This document shows positions 20,863 through 28,533 of a stretch of DNA of 36,242 nt, in pieces; position 1 is the stretch's first letter, and each line of letters starts with the position of its first letter. The translations under genes and the position numbers were made by a program. Source of the DNA: a virus; the IMG/VR virus record IMGVR_UViG_3300035703_000236, positions 1-36,242 of that record. One strand, 5' to 3'. Below the pieces are notes generated by a model, which did not search any database, was not told the origin of the DNA, and saw only the letters and a list, made by a program, of their open reading frames with translations.

Positions 20863-22901
20863 TATTTGCTCTCCAATGCGGCGACTTTCGCCTCAAGTTG
20901 TTCAATACGCGCCATTGCTTCTTGCAAGGCTTTGATGGCGGCGAAGGTAATGTCTTTGGTGTAGACCGTCTTCAACGGCTCCTCGCCTTCTGGCGTCTCG
21001 CCAAACCCATCGCTGTCCACCCACACCGGCTCAACAGATTCCACCTGCTGCGCGATAACACCGACGTTTACATCATCGTGCGTCTGATCGTTGTACTTGT
21101 AGGTGACAATTTCCAACGCGCCGATCTTGTCCCACATGGATGCAATCGGGTTGATGTCTTTTTTCGTGCGGACATCTGACAGGTCTACGTTGTTGGATTG
21201 GTAGTTACCAACTCCACCGTTCCCATAAACATAAAATCTATCTGCTCCAGCAGATCGCCCACGATAAAGATAGGCTGTTCCAGCGTTAGTGCCTGTTGCG
21301 CTTGAAAGGTTTGCAAATACTGCTGATCCGTCAACGCCCGGACTTGCTACTTGATTTTCAACAGAAATTCCAAACGATGACGTTGAACTATAAACAACGG
21401 TTGTTTTTCCACTAGATGTCGTCGTCCCAACCAGCAAATCCCCCCCGCTCGTGATGCGTGCGCGTTCGGTGGTGTTAGTCTGGAAAATTAATGGGTTTGC
21501 GCCAAGGCTGTTGACATAGCCAGAGCCACCATCTCCATAAATTTGAATTCCCGTTGATCCAGTTACAGCCTGAATTGTTCCGACAGCGTGGATACGAGAA
21601 GTGGGCGAAGTCGTCCCCACCCCCAAATTCCCACTCGCATCCAGCGTCATCGCCTGCGTGAACGAGATGGCGTTGCCTGCGGTGCCGGAGGCGGCGGTGT
21701 ACCACTTAAATGCACCAGCGCCTTGCTCAAACAATGAAGCCGCATCAGAGGCGACGTATATGGGATTTGCAGATGAGTTATAAAAGAAGTTTGAGCCGAG
21801 GTAGGTGTAATTGCTGGCAGAACCAACGAACCCATTGCCGCTCATCTGTAGCGTTTTAATCGCACTCCACCACGCACTCGGCGTGACGCCCAGACCGAGG
21901 TTGCCGTACTGATCAAGAACCATACGGTCTGTGCCGTCAGTCTGAAATAAGAATCTTCCAGCGCCAGCACCACGCGCATTTAGAACAATTGTTGCTTCGT
22001 TTGTGCCGCCGTTAAGGGCCGTGCCAATCAACAAACCACGGCCAGAGGTGTTGCCGAACACAGCCTGTGTGCCGTTGAAGGTTCCGGTTACGTCAAGTCT
22101 TGCAGCAGGCGAACTAGTCCCGATGCCCAACCCCGTGGAGGTGAGGCGCATACGCTCTGATCCTTCCGTAGCAAAGGCTAACTGACCGCTAGTTGCAGAA
22201 GAATCAATATAAGAAACGCCGCCGCCTTGGTAAAAATCCAAGCGATCCGTGGCGGTTCTTGTGAGGCGTAATGCGTTATTTCCTGCAAACCCAGAAACTT
22301 CAAGAGTCGTTCCGTTGTACGTCAGCGCACTCCCACTCGTCGCCACCTTGCTGCCGTTCAGATACAGCACGCCGTTGGCGGTGCCGCCGGTTAGGGTCGG
22401 ATTAGAAGCGAAGGTCGTGGCACTGGCCAGTTTAATGCCGCTCGTCGCGGTGATTTGCAGCGTCTTGTTGCTGGTGATGTAAGACTCAGCATCGACGGCC
22501 AGCGAGTTATGCCCAACGGCAAGCGAGCCTGTGCCGCTTGATGTCGTGATGCTCAACTCAGAGGTGGAGGTGGACGACAGCACCGCATTGGCGTTGCTGC
22601 TGTTGCCAGCAATCGTCACCGTCGCGCCGTTGTAGGTAAACGACGAGCTTGTGCTCAGCGCCTTGCTGCCATTGAGGTACGCCACAGCGTTGGCCGTGCC
22701 CGCGCTGTTGGTCAACGTACCGGCAAGGGCCAGTGTCTTACCTGACCCCACATTCACGCCAACCGACGTGCCCGTACCGTCGCCCTTAAATACGCCGTCG
22801 ATCAGGTCAAGGTTGGTGTTAAGTTTGCCACCCCAAGTGTCAGCAGAGGCGCCGACTTCTGGTTTGGTCAGTGACAGGTTGGTGGTTGTCGTATCAGCCA
22901 T
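20862..22901 (-). CDS. Tail fibre with C-terminal S74 chaperone domain
   Basis: The 679-residue protein has an N-terminal virion-binding segment ([20 protein letters not shown], about 5-24), a long Ser/Thr/Gly-rich beta region (about 50-560) with repeated [20 protein letters not shown] and SSATSGQL-like strands, and an S74 domain from S575. The dyad is SDVRTKKDI (S575, K580), followed by [12 protein letters not shown] and a terminal coiled coil. The S74 domain should trimerise the fibre and cut itself free, leaving the mature host-binding fibre. This is the probable receptor-binding protein. Confidence 0.88.
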   Translation of the reverse strand: MADTTTTNLSLTKPEVGASADTWGGKLNTNLDLIDGVFKGDGTGTSVGVNVGSGKTLALAGTLTNSAGTANAVAYLNGSKALSTSSSFTYNGATVTIAGNSSNANAVLSSTSTSELSITTSSGTGSLAVGHNSLAVDAESYITSNKTLQITATSGIKLASATTFASNPTLTGGTANGVLYLNGSKVATSGSALTYNGTTLEVSGFAGNNALRLTRTATDRLDFYQGGGVSYIDSSATSGQLAFATEGSERMRLTSTGLGIGTSSPAARLDVTGTFNGTQAVFGNTSGRGLLIGTALNGGTNEATIVLNARGAGAGRFLFQTDGTDRMVLDQYGNLGLGVTPSAWWSAIKTLQMSGNGFVGSASNYTYLGSNFFYNSSANPIYVASDAASLFEQGAGAFKWYTAASGTAGNAISFTQAMTLDASGNLGVGTTSPTSRIHAVGTIQAVTGSTGIQIYGDGGSGYVNSLGANPLIFQTNTTERARITSGGDLLVGTTTSSGKTTVVYSSTSSFGISVENQVASPGVDGSAVFANLSSATGTNAGTAYLYRGRSAGADRFYVYGNGGVGNYQSNNVDLSDVRTKKDINPIASMWDKIGALEIVTYKYNDQTHDDVNVGVIAQQVESVEPVWVDSDGFGETPEGEEPLKTVYTKDITFAAIKALQEAMARIEQLEAKVAALESK

Positions 22902-22912
22902 TTGTGTCTACC

Positions 22913-23578
22913 TCAAGCCGCCTGCAAATAGGCGGGATGCGTTTTTTCAGTCCAAGTCTTCGCAGTATCTGACTGCGGTGTCCATGTTTCTGCCGTGTCG
23001 CTCTGCACGCTCCACGCCTTCGCCGTGTCGCTCTCTGGCGTCCACGCTCGAGCAGTGTCGCTGCCTGCCGTCCACACTTCTGGTGTGTCTGGCTCAACCT
23101 CCCACTTGCGCCTGCCGTTGCAGGTCAGCGCGCTGGATGCTGCCATCGCAGCAGATGCAAACTGCACCCGATTGGCCGTCGCTGTCAGCGCTGCCGCTGC
23201 TGCGAGATTGGCGCCACTCTCGTACACCGCCAAGGCGGTGGCCGTAAGAGTCGCCACTGCTGGCAATGTCGCGCTGGCCTGCTGTATGCGCTCCGCTGAG
23301 GCGGTTAGCGCGGCAGCAGCAGACAATGCTGCCGCTGCGTTTTGTACCCTAGTCGCGGTCGCTGTGAGCGTTGCCGCTGCGCTTAACGATGCAGCACCCT
23401 GCTGCACCCGTGTTGCACTCGCTGTGACCGTAGCCGCAGCATTTAACGTCGCCGCACCCTGCTGGATGCGTACCCCTGCTACCACCAACGTAGCGGCGGC
23501 AGAGAGTGTGGCTGCCCCCTCTTTGGGGTCTATGCCATAGTTACCGTATCCGTAAAGCCCTGAGCCGTAACCGGCCAC
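22913..23578 (-). CDS. Double tandem-repeat virion-region protein
   Basis: The 221-residue protein is made of two repeat families. After a Gly/Tyr-rich start (MAGYGSGLYGYGNYGID), seven units of exactly 20 residues follow (about 19-158), consensus QGAATLSAAATLTATATRVQ. Then come about five 10-residue units of SDTAKAWTPQ type (about 163-212). The first set alternates small and hydrophobic residues as expected for a beta-solenoid or stacked fibre. It lies directly upstream of the tail fibre gene. I know of no function; a fibre extension or decoration protein is plausible. Confidence 0.65.
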   Translation of the reverse strand: MAGYGSGLYGYGNYGIDPKEGAATLSAAATLVVAGVRIQQGAATLNAAATVTASATRVQQGAASLSAAATLTATATRVQNAAAALSAAAALTASAERIQQASATLPAVATLTATALAVYESGANLAAAAALTATANRVQFASAAMAASSALTCNGRRKWEVEPDTPEVWTAGSDTARAWTPESDTAKAWSVQSDTAETWTPQSDTAKTWTEKTHPAYLQAA

Positions 23579-23580
23579 GC

Positions 23581-23964
23581 TTACGCCAACGTGATGTCGA
23601 GATCACCCGCCGGGACGCGGAACACGTCGCCGGAAGCAATCGTCTTGCTGGCCGTGAGGTTGCCGTAGGCCAACAGGTTGCCGCTCGTCAGGTTGTCAAA
23701 AATACCAACCGCAACGACCGTGCCCCACGACGAGCCTGCTGTCGGAAACTCGACAGCCGAGGTGTTGCTCGCCGTGTCATCGGTCACGGTAAACGCTATC
23801 GTCTGGCGAGCGTATGCCGTGCCGCTAACCTCCGTGCCACCGCCTGTATCGGTCGGAGCCACGGTATATAACGCCAAGTACAGTGTAGTCGGCGCGGTGT
23901 ATGCGGTTCCGCCAAAGACGTGCAGCAGAACCTTGTTCTCGAGATAGTTAGAAAAAGCACTCAC
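23581..23964 (-). CDS. Phage structural beta-barrel protein (tail/fibre adaptor type)
   Basis: The 127-residue protein starts SNYLENKVLLHVFGG, has TTLYLALYTVAPTDTGGGTE, YARQTIAFTV, WGTVVAVGIFD and ends ASGDVFRVPAGDLDITL. This layout is a widespread phage structural family of one jelly-roll-like domain, often near fibre genes. It probably forms part of the tail tip or links fibres. ATGA overlap with the adaptor gene. Confidence 0.65.
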   Translation of the reverse strand: MSAFSNYLENKVLLHVFGGTAYTAPTTLYLALYTVAPTDTGGGTEVSGTAYARQTIAFTVTDDTASNTSAVEFPTAGSSWGTVVAVGIFDNLTSGNLLAYGNLTASKTIASGDVFRVPAGDLDITLA

Positions 23965-24593
23965 GGGATAGCCCTCGTCGGTTTGACCGCCATAGCAAGC
24001 CGGCCACCACTGAAGGAGGCACGCTCATCCTGCACGATCATGTCGTTAATTGCGTTTTGGTAAATGCTCGACCACACGCCGATGCGCTCGTCATCGCGCA
24101 GGTACGGAGCGGCTTGCAGTAGCGAGCCATAGAGGTACACGTCTGGGTGCCGCTCTAACACCCAGTTGGACACGTTGCTATCTGACAACTTGGCGAGCGT
24201 GGCCACATACGTCAACTCAGCCGCATAGCCCGTGTCAGGCGGCGGCAGCACTTCAATCTGGTTGCCAATCAACGCAAAGTATTGCGGCGTGCCACTGGTG
24301 CGATAGATGTACTTCTTGGCGTCAAGCTCGTCCTCGGTCAAAAAGGTCAACGGGCGCACCGGAGCGGTGGCCGTCAGTACCAGTGACTTGGCCGCCAAGA
24401 AGTCAGACGGAAGCGCAGAGAACGGCGTGTCGATGGTCGCGGTCGATCGCTTGACCATCTTCTGCGTCGGCAGTTTGCGCTCAATCTGCGCCTCGGCTAA
24501 TGAGATGAAGTCCGGAATAACCGATGTCAGGTCATCCCGGTTCAGCCAGTCAGCGATGCTAGATCTCAACGCGCTGTATGACGTTAGTGCCAC
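23961..24593 (-). CDS. Head-tail adaptor (P22 gp4-like)
   Basis: The 210-residue protein opens with LRSSIADWLNRDDLTSVIPD, then FISLAEAQIERKL, the recurrent N-terminal helical motif of phage adaptor proteins that attach below the portal. A beta-rich middle (ALIGNQIEVLPPP) and a C-terminal helical bundle with YGSLLQAAPYLRDDERIGVW follow. Its start lies 35 bases inside the preceding glycosyltransferase gene. It probably connects portal to the gp10-like hub. Confidence 0.7.
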   Translation of the reverse strand: MALTSYSALRSSIADWLNRDDLTSVIPDFISLAEAQIERKLPTQKMVKRSTATIDTPFSALPSDFLAAKSLVLTATAPVRPLTFLTEDELDAKKYIYRTSGTPQYFALIGNQIEVLPPPDTGYAAELTYVATLAKLSDSNVSNWVLERHPDVYLYGSLLQAAPYLRDDERIGVWSSIYQNAINDMIVQDERASFSGGRLAMAVKPTRAIP

Positions 24594-25233
24594 CGTCTAC
24601 CTGCTCCTTCATCGCCCACGCACCCTCGTGCGAATATTCGAAGGTGCCGATATGCTTGACCTGATGCGACAGGTCATGATCCAGCAACACCTCGAACCCG
24701 GCCTCTCTCGCCTTACGGCAGAAAAAGACATCCTCACCAATGTAGTGATTCCCAATCGTTGAATAGGGAATCGCAAACCACGGCGCCTCAATCTTCTCAA
24801 ACACTGCGCGCTTGACCATCATCACGCCCATTCCGACGTAATCGACAGGCTGCAAGCCCTCCGAGTCTGGCGCCGTGTAGACTCGACCAATCTTCCCTTG
24901 CTCGTCCATCATCGCCACCGGCTTCACCGGCATACGGCGTGTGGCGTAATTTGCCGCCACGATGGGCTTATCGCGCAGGATCAAGTGCCCGATAGTTTCC
25001 TTCGGGAACCGCATGTCAGAGTCTAGCCAGAGGAGATAATCCGCCCTCTCCTCGAGCGCTTGACGTGCAAGCTCCATTCGTTGAGAGGCGATCAGAGTTC
25101 CGTGCGATGTGTAGAGCATCACTCGGTCGTCTGTTGTCGCGGTATGAAACGACATCGCACGCGCTAGGTCATAGGCAAACGATGTCATTACCGTGTCCCG
25201 TGCTGGGACTAATATGGCGACCGTGCGACTCAT
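24559..25233 (-). CDS. GT-A fold glycosyltransferase in the structural gene block
   Basis: The 224-residue protein begins with AILVPARDTVMTSFAYDL, then YLLWLDSDMRFPKET, where D71-S-D73 is the DxD motif that binds a metal and nucleotide sugar, and ends with YIGEDVFFCRKAREAG, the usual acceptor-side acidic motif. It should transfer a sugar to a protein or glycan. It is buried between capsid and adaptor genes and overlaps the adaptor by 35 bases, so it is made with virion proteins; glycosylating a virion protein is an inference. Confidence 0.8.
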   Translation of the reverse strand: MSRTVAILVPARDTVMTSFAYDLARAMSFHTATTDDRVMLYTSHGTLIASQRMELARQALEERADYLLWLDSDMRFPKETIGHLILRDKPIVAANYATRRMPVKPVAMMDEQGKIGRVYTAPDSEGLQPVDYVGMGVMMVKRAVFEKIEAPWFAIPYSTIGNHYIGEDVFFCRKAREAGFEVLLDHDLSHQVKHIGTFEYSHEGAWAMKEQVDGGTNVIQRVEI

Positions 25234-25550
25234 ACGCGCCCCGGCCGTGTTCTAAAGTGCCTGTTGTCAGGATCGTTGATCCAAGCCTTCATCTTCTTGG
25301 GGTCATCAATGATCCCCTGCTGCTTCAACTTGTAGAACAAAGCCATCGGTATTGAGGCCACCTTGCTCCACTCACCCCACCGCGCCCTCTCGTCGGTCGC
25401 GGCATACTGCTTTTTGTTCTGCTCTACTAGGTCGCCAACTTCAAAGACCGTCTCAATCGTGGCCTCATCTTTGTCAGCGTCGTAGTGCCACCATTTGGTG
25501 GTTCCCGTTTCCGGGTCGTAATCAAATAATCTTTTGCCTGAGCTATTCAT
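25230..25550 (-). CDS. Conserved phage protein after the capsid gene, unknown function
   Basis: The 106-residue protein has FDYDPETGTTKWWHYDADKD at the start, VGDLVEQNKKQYA, WSKVASIPMALFYKLKQQG and a basic end with DPDNRHFRTRPGR. The last segment resembles the short C-terminal motif seen in small proteins of T7-like and SU10-like phages. Good ribosome site (GAGG). It follows the terminator at 25565-25590 and starts the next gene group, overlapping the glycosyltransferase by four bases. Confidence 0.6.
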   Translation of the reverse strand: MNSSGKRLFDYDPETGTTKWWHYDADKDEATIETVFEVGDLVEQNKKQYAATDERARWGEWSKVASIPMALFYKLKQQGIIDDPKKMKAWINDPDNRHFRTRPGRV

Positions 25551-25564
25551 GTGACCTCAAACAA

Positions 25565-25590
25565 GGGCGGCGGCACTATTACCGCCGCCC
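25565..25590 (-). terminator. Rho-independent-type terminator after the major capsid gene
   Basis: A perfect 9-bp stem GGGCGGCGG / CCGCCGCCC with an 8-base loop lies 19 bases after the capsid stop. On the minus strand it is followed by TTGTTTG, a short T-rich tract. Partial termination here would raise capsid protein mRNA above that of downstream genes. Confidence 0.7.
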
Positions 25591-25608
25591 AAGTTTATAT
25601 CACAATTA

Positions 25609-26589
25609 TCAGGTCGTGGTCAGGTCAGCTGCCAAGCCATGAGCGGCTTCCGTGTTGACCTTCAAGCCCCACTCCACGAGGATCATGCGCTTCTCGGCGT
25701 CGCCGGTCTTCGCAAGCTCCACCGTGCTGAACGGGCGCAGGAACGAAACTGCAGCGTACTCAGGATCGAGCACGAAAGCGTCACGCTCACGCTGGAAGCG
25801 GTTCGGCACCACGTTCACGTTACCGAAGTCGGAAACATAAACGTCAGCCGCACCAATGATGACGCCGGGCTTGTTGCCAGCCACTTCCTTGCGGATCTCG
25901 GCGATGCCAGCAAAGCCAGAGACACGCTGCTTGTTGACCGGGCCAACCATCAGGATCTTCGGCGTACCGCCAGCCGTCCACACCTTCTGAATGACGCTCT
26001 TGAGGATCGTCTCAGTGAAGGTGCGAAGGTTCGCATCCGTAGCGTCCGTGCGGGTCGCATTCGGCTGCGTGGTGTACACAGGGTCAGCACCGCCGGTGCC
26101 CTTGTCCGTGTTCGTCTTCAAGAAGGCGAGCAACGAACCAGTCTTGCGAAGCGCCGTGCTGGTACCAGCAGAGCCGCCATCGGCCTTCTGGTTGCACAGC
26201 ATGATCGACTCCATGTCACGCTTCAGCTCGGCCGAGCGCTTGGCGAGCTGGTAGGCCAACTCCGAGCGACGACCAGCCTTGTCCACCGACTCGAGCGTGC
26301 CCGAGAGGATCAGCGTCTTGCGGCTGACCTGCGTGTAGTTGCCGATGCGAACGGTAGCAGCGGTCGAGTCGTAGCTCGACACGTCGTCACCTTCGATCTG
26401 CGCGTTGGTCGTCGAAGCCGCAGCGAGCGAGTCCGTCTGCCACTCGAAATAAGTGTTCTTGACGTTCTCACGGCCGATGTTCGACATGAACGGGGTCTCT
26501 TCCGGCGAGATGTTATAGATAACATTCGAGAGAGACTCACGGATACCCTTTGCATTAAAGGTATCAAAAGTATTGCTAGTCTGGGACAT
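25609..26589 (-). CDS. Major capsid protein (SU10-like, HK97 fold)
   Basis: The 326-residue protein has the features of the SU10/DUF5309 family: an N-terminal stretch with IRESLSNVIYNISPEETPFM, then FEWQTDSLAAA, YTQVSRKTLILSGTLESVDK, GRRSELAYQLAKRSAELKRD in the long spine helix, and LDPEYAAVSFLRPFSTVELA near the C-terminus. It should form the icosahedral shell, assembling on the scaffold encoded just upstream. The start has a GAGG ribosome site, and a strong terminator follows. Confidence 0.88.
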   Translation of the reverse strand: MSQTSNTFDTFNAKGIRESLSNVIYNISPEETPFMSNIGRENVKNTYFEWQTDSLAAASTTNAQIEGDDVSSYDSTAATVRIGNYTQVSRKTLILSGTLESVDKAGRRSELAYQLAKRSAELKRDMESIMLCNQKADGGSAGTSTALRKTGSLLAFLKTNTDKGTGGADPVYTTQPNATRTDATDANLRTFTETILKSVIQKVWTAGGTPKILMVGPVNKQRVSGFAGIAEIRKEVAGNKPGVIIGAADVYVSDFGNVNVVPNRFQRERDAFVLDPEYAAVSFLRPFSTVELAKTGDAEKRMILVEWGLKVNTEAAHGLAADLTTT

Positions 26590-26599
26590 TGTTAAAACC

Positions 26600-27577
26600 T
26601 CAATCTAAAAACTGTTCAAACACAGCAGCCGCGTCTCGCGTGCTGCCACTATTGGCGAGTCTAGAAAGAGCCGTCTTGGATGCCACGACCTTAGATGACT
26701 GCGGTGTAGAAGCAGTGCCGCCCCGCATGGGTTTGGCCTTCTGTATGATCTTTGGACGCATCTGATCGCGTTTACTCATCAGTTCGTCAAAGAGCATCGC
26801 CTTGCGCAGTGCCAGAACCGCTCTTGCATCGTAGATGTCCGAAATCTCCTCGACACTAAAGCCGAGTTTTCCGGTTGCATATTCCACGATCTTCGCCTTC
26901 TCTGCGCGTGCCTTCTCGACATCACGCCATTCTGGCAGCGCCTCAAACAGCTTGGCCCGCTCGACCTCTAAGGTCTGCTCGGCCTGAGCCTGTTCTTCCT
27001 GCTGCTGCTTCTGCATCAGGGCAGCACGCTGGGACTGCACCCACGCCGTCTGCTCCTGCCTTGTGCGCTGAATCTCCCTCTGTCTCACCCACTCAACCGG
27101 GTTCTCTTGGTAAAGACGATCCCAGTCGATCTCAGGCGGTTGCAGATTTCGGAGTTGCGCATCAAGCGCTTCCAATGTCTGGGCATACCGTTGCCGCTCT
27201 TCCCGCGCTGCGGCAGCCTCTGCCTCGGCCTGTTTACGGGCCTCCGCAATGGCTTGCGTTTTGCGCGTGTAATCCGCAGTACGAGAGTAGCCCTTCAGCA
27301 GCTCATCCAGCGGAACTTCGACTTCTTCCCCGTCAACTTTAACGCGGAATGTCTGGCTTTGCTGGGGTGCCTCGTCAGCATCCTCATCGCCTTCGGTTTG
27401 CTCTTCAATCTCAACGCCAGACTCGCCGTCAGACGCCTCGATTGACTCCTCACCCTCGTCCAATGCTTCGGCTTCAAGCTGCTCGGTTTCACCGTCTTCG
27501 GCGGCGAGCATAGACTCAAATGCGTCCTGCGTGGACTGTATGGTTCCGGGGGGTGTACCCGTGCCGGTTTGACTCAT
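26600..27577 (-). CDS. Scaffolding protein
   Basis: ATG at 27577 gives 325 residues; an upstream TTG is less likely. The N-terminal third is very acidic (EEQTEGDEDADE), followed by FRVKVDGEEVEVPLDELLKG and a long Gln/Glu/Ala-rich coiled coil (about 105-215), then a basic C-terminal tail rich in Lys, Ser and Thr. Acidic-coiled-basic layout directly before the capsid gene is the classical scaffold arrangement: it guides capsid assembly and leaves the head before DNA enters. Confidence 0.82.
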   Translation of the reverse strand: MSQTGTGTPPGTIQSTQDAFESMLAAEDGETEQLEAEALDEGEESIEASDGESGVEIEEQTEGDEDADEAPQQSQTFRVKVDGEEVEVPLDELLKGYSRTADYTRKTQAIAEARKQAEAEAAAAREERQRYAQTLEALDAQLRNLQPPEIDWDRLYQENPVEWVRQREIQRTRQEQTAWVQSQRAALMQKQQQEEQAQAEQTLEVERAKLFEALPEWRDVEKARAEKAKIVEYATGKLGFSVEEISDIYDARAVLALRKAMLFDELMSKRDQMRPKIIQKAKPMRGGTASTPQSSKVVASKTALSRLANSGSTRDAAAVFEQFLD

Positions 27578-27604
27578 AACTCTATTGTGCAAGATTCAAG
27601 CGCG

Positions 27605-27874
27605 TTATTTGCGGCCTGAGATCTTATCAATGTCTCTTTTTGCCATAACGCCGTTCTCAACGACGACGCGCAGGTGGCGCCTGACTTCCTCAAGTAGCGC
27701 CACAGCAAGCCACAAGCGCTCACGCTCGTCTGTCTCTGCTGGCTTGCTCTGGCGCCACGCCTTGAGATACTCGGACTCGAGCGTCTCAAAGGCTTCTACC
27801 AGAATAGGATTCTCGAGAAGCTCCTTGGCCTCTGATCCTTTTCTGGCGTCAATGTAGGGGTTCCGCTCGCTCAA
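27605..27874 (-). CDS. Small helical phage protein
   Basis: The 89-residue protein begins at TTG (27874), which overlaps the preceding stop (TTGA) with AGAAGGG upstream. It is helical and charged (LVEAFETLESEYLKAWRQS and LLEEVRRHLRVVVENG). A recurring small gene in phage head modules; function unknown. Confidence 0.6.
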   Translation of the reverse strand: MSERNPYIDARKGSEAKELLENPILVEAFETLESEYLKAWRQSKPAETDERERLWLAVALLEEVRRHLRVVVENGVMAKRDIDKISGRK

Positions 27875-28050
27875 GCGAGCAGACCCTTCTTCGGCTTATT
27901 CTTCATGGCCTTCTTTAGCAACTTGCCGCCCTTGTCGGCTTTGTTGAACTCTTTGGCCACCTTCATCGGCACGCCGACCTTTTCCGCAAATTCCTTGGAG
28001 TGCGAAGCGGCGGCCATTAGTCGAGCCTGCTTTTGTGACTTACTTGGCAC
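27871..28050 (-). CDS. Small basic phage protein, MPSKSxxQARLM type
   Basis: A GTG at 28050 starts a 59-residue protein beginning MPSKSQKQARLMAAASHSKE; an ATG at 28018 would lose this conserved-looking start. The rest has VGVPMKVAKEFNKADKGG and a Lys-rich end. I recognise the type as a common phage head-region small protein without known function. It overlaps both neighbours. The strongly basic composition suggests DNA or scaffold contact. Confidence 0.6.
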   Translation of the reverse strand: MPSKSQKQARLMAAASHSKEFAEKVGVPMKVAKEFNKADKGGKLLKKAMKNKPKKGLLA

Positions 28051-28372
28051 TTTTGGAAACCCTCTTGTATTGATCTAGCAATCGGCGGCCTTTAGCAACT
28101 GCGCTTTTTTTGTCGCCCTGATGCCCCCAAGCCTCCAATGATAACTTGAGGCGTGTCTTGTCGCCATCAGGTTCAAACAACAGCCCCGGCATCGACCCCA
28201 TGCGCGTCAAAAACGAGCCTTTGCGCCGCATCTCCTGCGGCGAATCGGGCGCGCCTTTGACCGGCGCTCTCAGCGTGCCGCCAGTCTCGGCTTTGTAAGA
28301 AGCGCGGCCTTTTGCGTTCAGGCCGCCTTTCTTATTTTTGCCCTCAGCGCGCTGCCAAGCCGGCGTCTTCAC
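28040..28372 (-). CDS. DUF6321-like phage protein
   Basis: GTG at 28372 overlaps the preceding stop (GTGA). The 110-residue protein starts KTPAWQRAEGKNKKGGLNAK and continues GRASYKAETGGTLRAP, the signature of DUF6321, then a Lys/Arg-rich helical end. Probable minor head or DNA-associated protein; function unknown. Confidence 0.65.
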   Translation of the reverse strand: MKTPAWQRAEGKNKKGGLNAKGRASYKAETGGTLRAPVKGAPDSPQEMRRKGSFLTRMGSMPGLLFEPDGDKTRLKLSLEAWGHQGDKKSAVAKGRRLLDQYKRVSKSAK

Positions 28373-28518
28373 TTGCGCTTCTTTGCCGTCTTTGCAGCAG
28401 CCTTAAAGGCCTTCGCAGTCGGCGCTCCCTTGGCACCGGGCTTGCGCATCTTCTCGCCGCTACCAGCAGCGATCCGCTCGCGCTTTGCCCAAATGTTGGA
28501 ATACAGACCTTGCTTCAT
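28369..28518 (-). CDS. 49-residue basic phage protein
   Basis: The frame from ATG 28518 to TGA at 28369-28371 encodes MKQGLYSNIWAKRERIAAGS followed by GEKMRKPGAKGAPTAKAFKA and a Lys-rich tail. This is a recurrent phage head-region small protein. Coupled to the DUF6321-like gene by a GTGA overlap. Nearly one third of residues are Lys or Arg. Confidence 0.6.
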   Translation of the reverse strand: MKQGLYSNIWAKRERIAAGSGEKMRKPGAKGAPTAKAFKAAAKTAKKRK

Positions 28519-28533
28519 AAAAACCCCTATCTG

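Noticed and set aside
25639-26595. 318-codon plus-strand open frame opposite the capsid gene
   Set aside because: Low-quality Arg/Val/His-rich shadow covering exactly the capsid gene; the minus frame has clear capsid features and a ribosome site.
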